Part shown: positions 14,642-18,171 of the stretch, piece by piece | How the letters are laid out: each line of letters begins with the position of its first letter | Numbering within the stretch: position 1 is the first letter of the stretch | Assembly (NCBI GenBank): GCA_948787875.1 | Contig: CAQFKO010000022.1 | Span: 4,328-22,498, forward strand | Origin: an uncultured Eubacteriales bacterium | Lineage (GTDB): Bacteria; Bacillota; Clostridia; Christensenellales; UBA1242 | Length of the DNA stretch: 18,171 nt | Direction of reading: 5' to 3' | Notes under the pieces: model-generated | What the model was told of the DNA's origin: nothing | Database searches by the model: none | The model's input: the letters and a program-made list of their open reading frames with translations, nothing else | Translations under genes and position numbers: made by a program

Positions 14642-16120
14642 TTACAAATTTAAAACTTTTGTTGAAATGTTTCTTACAAAAGCGCTGTCGTGTTCCACAA
14701 ATATCAAAGTAATGTTTGTTTGCAATAAAAGCTGTTCTATTTGAATTCGCGAAATTACATCAATAAAATTTAGCGGTTCGTCCCAAATATATAAGTTTGC
14801 CTCTTCGCAAAGACTTTTTGCAATTAAAATTTTTTTCTTTTGTCCGTCGCTCAAATTATTTATGTTATTTTCAAACTGACTGCTATTAAATCCAAGTTTA
14901 ATTAGCAGTGTAAAAAACTTTGACAGGAAAAGATTATTGTTTTTTGCAAAATCGGTAATAATTTGGTCTTTAAAATCAAACTTTTGACTGATATAAGAAA
15001 TTTTCAGCCCCCTACATTTATATATAACACCCGAACAACTTTTGTTGTTTTCAATAATTGATTTAAGCAAACTTGTTTTTCCGCTTCCGTTATTTCCACA
15101 AATTGCAAGCCTGTCGCCTTTTTCCACCGAAAAGCTAACATTATTTATTATTATTTTTTTATCAAACTCAATCGTTAAATTTTTTACTTCCAAAACTTTT
15201 TCGCTTTTAAAAGTTTGAGAATTAAAAAACAAATCTTCTTGCCGTTCTATATTTTTTAAGAGTTTTGATTTTTCTTCAATAGCTTTGTTTTGCCTAAGTT
15301 CAATAACCTTGCTTCTTTTTGCCATTTTTGCGGCCTTGTGTCCTATTGCACCTTTGTCGGGTTTTAGCCCCGCAATTCTTATTCCGATTTTAGTTTTTTC
15401 CACTTTATCAGACCAATTTTTTGTTTGCTTTGCACTTTCTTGCAAACGCGAAATTTCTTTTTTCATTTTTTGGTTTTGCATAAGTTCAAAATTATCTTTA
15501 TTAAGTTTGTTTTGCCACCAAGAAGAAAAGTTGCCTTTTTGAATTTCTATATTATTTTTGTTTATTGAAATAATGTGGTCTACGCAACTGTCAATAAAAT
15601 CTCTGTCATGCGAAACAACAATAAACCCTGTTTGATTGTTTAAAAAATTTTTTACGCAAGTTCTTGAACAATTATCCAAATGATTTGTGGGCTCGTCAAT
15701 CAAAAGAAAGTTGTTTTCTTTTGAAAATAAAATTGCAAGCATTAATTTTGTTTGCTGTCCGTTGGATAAAATTTCGTAAGGCATATACAAACAATCTTCA
15801 CAAAGATCTAACTCCTCCATTTTTTTCATTATTTCCCAAAGGTCATAATCGGGGTTTATTGATGGCAATAAATCAATCACTGATTTTTGTTTGTCGTTAA
15901 TTTGATAAGGAAAATAGTCAAAGCTTACGCCACTTGAAATTTTTCCTTTATATTTTAGTTTTCCCAATAGTAAATTTAAGAAAGTTGTTTTTCCTCTTCC
16001 ATTTCTTCCAATAAGTCCCAACTTCCAATCTGTGTCTAAATTCAAATTTAAATTTTCAAAAACATTGTTGCACGCTCCGTCATAGCAAAATGTTAAATTT
16101 TGTATACTTATTTGCGACAT
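14642..16120 (-). CDS. ABC-F ribosomal protection protein, Lsa type
   Basis: ABC-F proteins bind the ribosomal E site and dislodge antibiotics; Lsa members typically protect against lincosamides, pleuromutilins and streptogramin A. The 492 residues hold two ATPase domains and no membrane segment. NBD1: Walker A GRNGRGKTT (38-46), signature LSNGQQ (118-123), Walker B FLLIDEPTNHLD (138-149), SHD (170-172). The linker (about 195-300) is charged and helical. NBD2: GNNGSGKTS (342-350), LSDGQKKK (423-430), LYIWDEPLNFID (443-454), EHD. DWKLGLIGRNGRGKTT, LYIWDEPLNF-D and GAIGHKAA closely follow Enterococcus Lsa(A) as I remember it. The ATG at 16118-16120 has a perfect AAGGAGG five bases upstream; an in-frame ATG ten codons earlier lies in the terminator and is rejected. 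Expression is controlled by the attenuator leader. Confidence 0.92.
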   Translation of the reverse strand: MSQISIQNLTFCYDGACNNVFENLNLNLDTDWKLGLIGRNGRGKTTFLNLLLGKLKYKGKISSGVSFDYFPYQINDKQKSVIDLLPSINPDYDLWEIMKKMEELDLCEDCLYMPYEILSNGQQTKLMLAILFSKENNFLLIDEPTNHLDNCSRTCVKNFLNNQTGFIVVSHDRDFIDSCVDHIISINKNNIEIQKGNFSSWWQNKLNKDNFELMQNQKMKKEISRLQESAKQTKNWSDKVEKTKIGIRIAGLKPDKGAIGHKAAKMAKRSKVIELRQNKAIEEKSKLLKNIERQEDLFFNSQTFKSEKVLEVKNLTIEFDKKIIINNVSFSVEKGDRLAICGNNGSGKTSLLKSIIENNKSCSGVIYKCRGLKISYISQKFDFKDQIITDFAKNNNLFLSKFFTLLIKLGFNSSQFENNINNLSDGQKKKILIAKSLCEEANLYIWDEPLNFIDVISRIQIEQLLLQTNITLIFVEHDSAFVRNISTKVLNL

Positions 16121-16132
16121 ATACGCCTCCTT

Positions 16133-16175
16133 AAAATAAAAATAAGCCACAAGGAAATTTCCTTATGACTTATTT
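16133..16175 (-). terminator. Attenuator terminator just before the ABC-F ribosome site
   Basis: A 15-bp stem (16161-16175 with 16140-16154, including two G-T pairs) around AAATTT is followed by a T-rich run ending right before AAGGAGG. In this position it can only stop transcription ahead of the gene, so it is a regulatory terminator. Its AAGGAA and TTCCTT parts are repeated in the upstream hairpin, allowing alternative pairing. Confidence 0.82.
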
Positions 16176-16207
16176 TAACTATTTTTCAATAAGACTTATT
16201 TTGTCAA

Positions 16208-16260
16208 CTTCCTTGTTTTGCACAACAAAAAAGGAAGCACTTTGCCACTTTTTTATGTGC
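16208..16260 (-). promoter_or_regulatory. Competing hairpins between the leader peptide and the attenuator
   Basis: CTTCCTT (16231-16237) pairs with AAGGAAG (16208-16214), extended by TTTTG/CAAAA with one bulge. GCACA at 16256-16260 can instead pair with TGTGC inside that hairpin. AAGGAAG can also pair with TTCCTT of the terminator, and CTTCCTT with the terminator's AAGGAA. These mutually exclusive pairings are what ribosome-controlled attenuation needs. Confidence 0.65.
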
Positions 16261-16289
16261 TAGTTAATGTTAACAAAATAAATTCTCAT
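16260..16289 (-). CDS. Leader peptide MRIYFVNIN controlling the ABC-F gene
   Basis: A nine-codon frame ending in TAG starts nine bases after AAAAGGAG (16299-16306) and about 20 bases after the predicted transcription start. It is followed by competing hairpins and a terminator before the ABC-F gene. Short translated leaders in this position sense drug-stalled ribosomes in several erm and ABC-F genes. The hydrophobic/aromatic IYFV stretch is a possible stalling sequence, which is inference. Confidence 0.75.
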   Translation of the reverse strand: MRIYFVNIN

Positions 16290-16316
16290 GGGCGTTTTCT
16301 CCTTTTGATCTTTTTA

Positions 16317-16345
16317 AGTATAACATCAATAAAAATAATTGTCAA
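16317..16345 (-). promoter_or_regulatory. Promoter of the ABC-F attenuator transcript
   Basis: Perfect TTGACA (16340-16345), 17-base spacer, TATACT (16317-16322). The predicted start near 16310 puts the leader-peptide ribosome site at the very 5' end of the RNA. Leader length to the ABC-F ATG is about 190 bases. Confidence 0.87.
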
Positions 16346-16392
16346 CAGCGAAAAATGTTATAACTTTAAATTTTTTTAATGAAATTAGCAAT

Positions 16393-16415
16393 AAAAAACC
16401 ACGAATTAATCGTGG
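16393..16415 (-). terminator. Terminator of ssrA
   Basis: CCACGA/TCGTGG stem with a five-base loop, followed on the minus strand by a T6 run. It lies about 50 bases beyond the 3' CCA of tmRNA and separates it from the ABC-F promoter. A CTTTTT on the other side may also let it work on the plus strand. Confidence 0.82.
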
Positions 16416-16466
16416 CTTTTTAGGCAGTCTAATTAAACAGTTCACTATTTTCAATCACTGCTTATG

Positions 16467-16835
16467 TGGTGGAGGTGGCGGGAGTTGAACCCGCGTCCAA
16501 ATGGTTTACTGCTACCCCTTCTTCGTGTGACAGTTTGTTTTTGGGCTTCACTATTTGTGCTAAGCAAACAAAAAACACAAACAGCTATTTGATTTTATCT
16601 CGAAATACTTTGCACCAAAATCAAAACATTTCAACCCACATAATCTTTCAACAACATTATTCCTGTGAGCAAAATATTGTTGCCGTGCTGTCATTAAAAC
16701 TAGGCAGCAATTGCTACATTAGTAGCAGCAAAATTTGTTTTTGCGTTTATTTTTTTCCAACTTTTTATGTAGATTTGGGCTACACACACGCTTATAAATA
16801 ACACTAATGCCACCTGTCGAAACCGTGACACCCCC
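16467..16835 (-). ncRNA. ssrA: Transfer-messenger RNA (tmRNA)
   Basis: tmRNA with SmpB rescues ribosomes stalled on broken mRNAs and tags the peptide for proteolysis. The 369-base RNA begins GGGGGTGTCACGGTTTCGAC, the hallmark 5' end, and closes with the T-arm GGGTTCAACTCCC, CACCTCC and an encoded CCA. GGGGGTG pairs with CACCTCC as the acceptor stem (one G-U). The tag frame is in the expected place. It is a one-piece tmRNA, not permuted. It lies about 195 bases downstream of smpB on the same strand and has its own terminator. The AT-rich stretch up to smpB (16836-17029) shows no gene and no clear promoter. Confidence 0.97.
16700..16744 (-). other. tmRNA tag-peptide reading frame: AKTNFAATNVAIAA
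   Basis: The resume codon is GCA (16742-16744), followed by 13 codons and TAG. The tag resembles the Bacillus type (AGKTNSFNQNVALAA) in KTN-F and NVA-AA, but it ends AIAA where ALAA is usual, and has FAAT in the middle. The C-terminal -AA needed for ClpXP-type recognition is kept. Confidence 0.88.
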
Positions 16836-17029
16836 ATATTGCTTTTTGCAAATTTTATTTATTTTTGCAATATTTTAATTTTCTGCACAATTATTTCAGC
16901 ATTTTTTAAGAAAATAATAATTGATTTGCGTTTTTTGTTTTATTGTTATTTTGTAAAAATCAAATTCAAAACAACAGTTTTTGACATTATTGAATTTTGT
17001 TTATAAAATAACTTAATTTTAAATTTAAA

Positions 17030-17479
17030 TTAATTTTTGAAATTTGCGATTTGCCTTTGAGCATATCTTTTTAAGTCTGCAATTTTTTTGTCATCTTTTT
17101 TGTCATAAAGTTTTTTGCCTTTTCCCAAAGCAATTTCTACCTTTGCAAGAGAACCCGAAAAATACATTTTGGTTGGAACAAGCGTAAAACCCTGCTCTTT
17201 TATCTTTTTGTCAAGCTTTGATATTTCTTGTTTTTTTAGAAGCAATTTTCTTGTTCGTCTTGGGTCGGGAGCAAATGCCCCAGCTTTTTCGAAATTCGAG
17301 ATATGGCAATTAATTAAAAAAACTTCGCCATCACGAATAATAGCATAGCTGTCTTTTAAGTTTGCCTTTCCTCCACGAAGTGATTTGACTTCGCTTCCCT
17401 CCAAAGCAATGCCTGCCTCTATGCCATTTTCCAAAAAATAATTATGCCTTGCCTCTCTATTTTCAGTTATTATTTTCAT
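17030..17479 (-). CDS. smpB: SsrA-binding protein SmpB
   Basis: SmpB binds the tRNA-like part of tmRNA and places it in the stalled ribosome's A site. The 149-residue protein has the full family pattern: NREARHNYFLENGIEAGI, LEGSEVKSLRGGKANLKDSYA, GEVFLINCHISNFE, DPRRTRKLLLKKQEI and GFTLVPTKMYF on the beta-barrel, then the basic tail GKGKKLYDKKDDKK that enters the mRNA channel. Its RNA partner ssrA is the next gene. No Shine-Dalgarno precedes the ATG, and the -10 box ends only six bases upstream, so the mRNA is probably leaderless. Confidence 0.96.
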   Translation of the reverse strand: MKIITENREARHNYFLENGIEAGIALEGSEVKSLRGGKANLKDSYAIIRDGEVFLINCHISNFEKAGAFAPDPRRTRKLLLKKQEISKLDKKIKEQGFTLVPTKMYFSGSLAKVEIALGKGKKLYDKKDDKKIADLKRYAQRQIANFKN

Positions 17480-17485
17480 GATATT

Positions 17486-17514
17486 ATTTTAACACAACCG
17501 CACAATTTTATCAA
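17486..17514 (-). promoter_or_regulatory. smpB promoter, predicted to give a leaderless mRNA
   Basis: TTGATA (17509-17514), 17-base spacer, TAAAAT (17486-17491) on the minus strand. With usual spacing the first transcribed base is 17479, the A of the smpB ATG. Confidence 0.72.
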
Positions 17515-17527
17515 GGGTATTTGATAA
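17508..17527. repeat. Inverted repeat over the smpB -35 box
   Basis: TTATCAA and TTGATAA, a perfect 7-bp inverted repeat with a six-base centre. One arm is the smpB -35 region; the other lies between the two divergent promoters. It could be an operator, though an AT-rich repeat of this size can arise by chance. Confidence 0.35.
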
Positions 17528-17546
17528 TTTGCTTTTTTTGTAAATA

Positions 17547-17575
17547 TTGACAATTTTTGTATTTTGCTGTATAAT
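17547..17575 (+). promoter_or_regulatory. Consensus promoter of the right-edge gene
   Basis: Perfect TTGACA, 17-base spacer, perfect TATAAT. The predicted start near 17582 is followed by GGGGGA and the ATG. Confidence 0.88.
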
Positions 17576-17603
17576 TGGAGTATAATCATTTTTGGGGGAA
17601 ATT

Positions 17604-18171
17604 ATGAAAGATAAAATTGTATATAACCCTGACAAACTTGAACAAATAAAGTATGAGATTTTCCGTTCTGCTAATTCAGCAAGTTCTAATTTTGATACTT
17701 CTTTGGGGTTAAATAAAATTATTTCCAATTTGATTAAAAAGTCTTCGCTTGAAACCGGAAAGCCAATTTATTTGCAAATTTCCGTGCTTTCGGACGATAA
17801 TCCGGAGAACAAACTCTGTTCTACTATTTTTAAGCAAAACTTTTGTATTCTTCCGATTGCTTATGATTTTTTAAATATTCCTATTGACCTTTTTTCTTAT
17901 AAAATGCGTCAAAAAGAACTTAACGACCTTGTGAAAAATATTGCAAGCAAAAACGATCCATCAAAACAAAAATTTTTGGATACATATGAAATATCAAACA
18001 ACCTTTATAACAATTTAATTTTGAATTTTTGCGATGATTCAAAAGATTTTAATAAGGCAATAAATTATTCAAAAAAAGCTATTTTTAATAGATTTAATAA
18101 TTATGCCCCGGAAAGACTTGAACTTGCATTGGATATTATTAATAATGCCGAACTGTTAAACAACAAAAAAA
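17604..18171 (+). CDS. Hypothetical protein, N-terminal 189 residues; gene continues off the right edge
   Basis: The frame opens at ATG 17604-17606, seven bases after GGGGGA and downstream of a consensus promoter, and stays open for 189 codons to the edge. The protein begins MKDKIVYNPDKLEQIKYEIF and is Asn/Lys/Ile/Phe-rich, without a signal peptide or membrane segment at its start. The later part (ISNNLYNNLILNF, NKAINYSKKAIFNRF, ERLELALDIINNAELL) looks like a run of amphipathic helices, as in helical-repeat proteins. That is an impression, not a domain call. It diverges from smpB. No family recognised. Confidence 0.78.
   Translation, partial: MKDKIVYNPDKLEQIKYEIFRSANSASSNFDTSLGLNKIISNLIKKSSLETGKPIYLQISVLSDDNPENKLCSTIFKQNFCILPIAYDFLNIPIDLFSYKMRQKELNDLVKNIASKNDPSKQKFLDTYEISNNLYNNLILNFCDDSKDFNKAINYSKKAIFNRFNNYAPERLELALDIINNAELLNNKK

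Noticed and set aside
16121..16150. Ten-codon N-terminal extension of the ABC-F protein
   Set aside because: It would be encoded by the terminator tail and the AAGGAGG site; the ATG at 16118-16120 fits the family start.
16208..16260. Second TTGACA-like promoter in the ABC-F leader
   Set aside because: TTGACA occurs after the first hairpin, but the -10 at 17 bases is poor (AAATAG) and it would bypass the leader peptide.
16466..16801. 111-codon plus-strand frame
   Set aside because: It is the antisense of tmRNA; its opening residues simply read the tRNA-like 3' end backwards, a common false annotation.

Overview
The window looks like chromosomal DNA of an AT-rich, low-GC Gram-positive (Firmicutes-type) bacterium, probably an uncultured host-associated one. 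The reasons are the strongly AT-rich sequence, many near-perfect sigma-A promoters (TTGACA-17-TATAAT type), AGGAGG-type ribosome sites, a SAM-I riboswitch before metK, a Bacillus-like tmRNA tag, an Lsa-type ABC-F protein and an M60 mucinase-like surface protein. Lineage below that level cannot be read from the sequence. I see no insertion sequence, phage gene, tRNA, rRNA or CRISPR array. Gene density is high and terminators, several of them shared by converging genes, separate most units.

Left part (1-2830, all minus strand): the 5' part of metK with its promoter, SAM-I riboswitch and intrinsic terminator; an unrecognised 201-residue gene with its own promoter; a bidirectional terminator; then a two-gene unit of a DNPH1-like nucleotide N-hydrolase followed by exonuclease III.

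Glycogen unit (2870-6420, plus strand): a consensus promoter, glgB (branching enzyme) and glgA (glycogen synthase), closed by a terminator shared with the opposing operon. Both genes have odd translation-initiation regions, and GlgA lacks two of the usual ADP-glucose phosphate-contacting residues. No glgC or glgP is in view.

Middle (6433-9930): a minus-strand operon of an SDR oxidoreductase (resembling chlorophyll b reductase NOL/NYC1), greA and an S51-type peptidase. It diverges from two plus-strand paralogous small proteins of no recognised family. Each paralog has its own promoter and terminator.

Right part (9933-17480, minus strand): a roughly 1500-residue M60 metallopeptidase with a membrane segment near each end and a 200-residue lysine/proline-rich C-terminal tail; an Lsa-type ABC-F antibiotic-resistance protein preceded by a full attenuator leader (promoter, 9-residue leader peptide, competing hairpins, terminator); tmRNA (ssrA) and its partner smpB. 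The last three form a small ribosome rescue/protection neighbourhood. A divergent, unrecognised plus-strand gene starts at 17604 and runs off the right edge.

The most notable system is the attenuated ABC-F gene, which is probably switched on by antibiotic-stalled ribosomes. Next are the double-anchored M60 protein, the paralog pair, the leaderless-looking smpB, and the DNPH1-ExoIII pairing that may link nucleotide-pool sanitation to base-excision repair.
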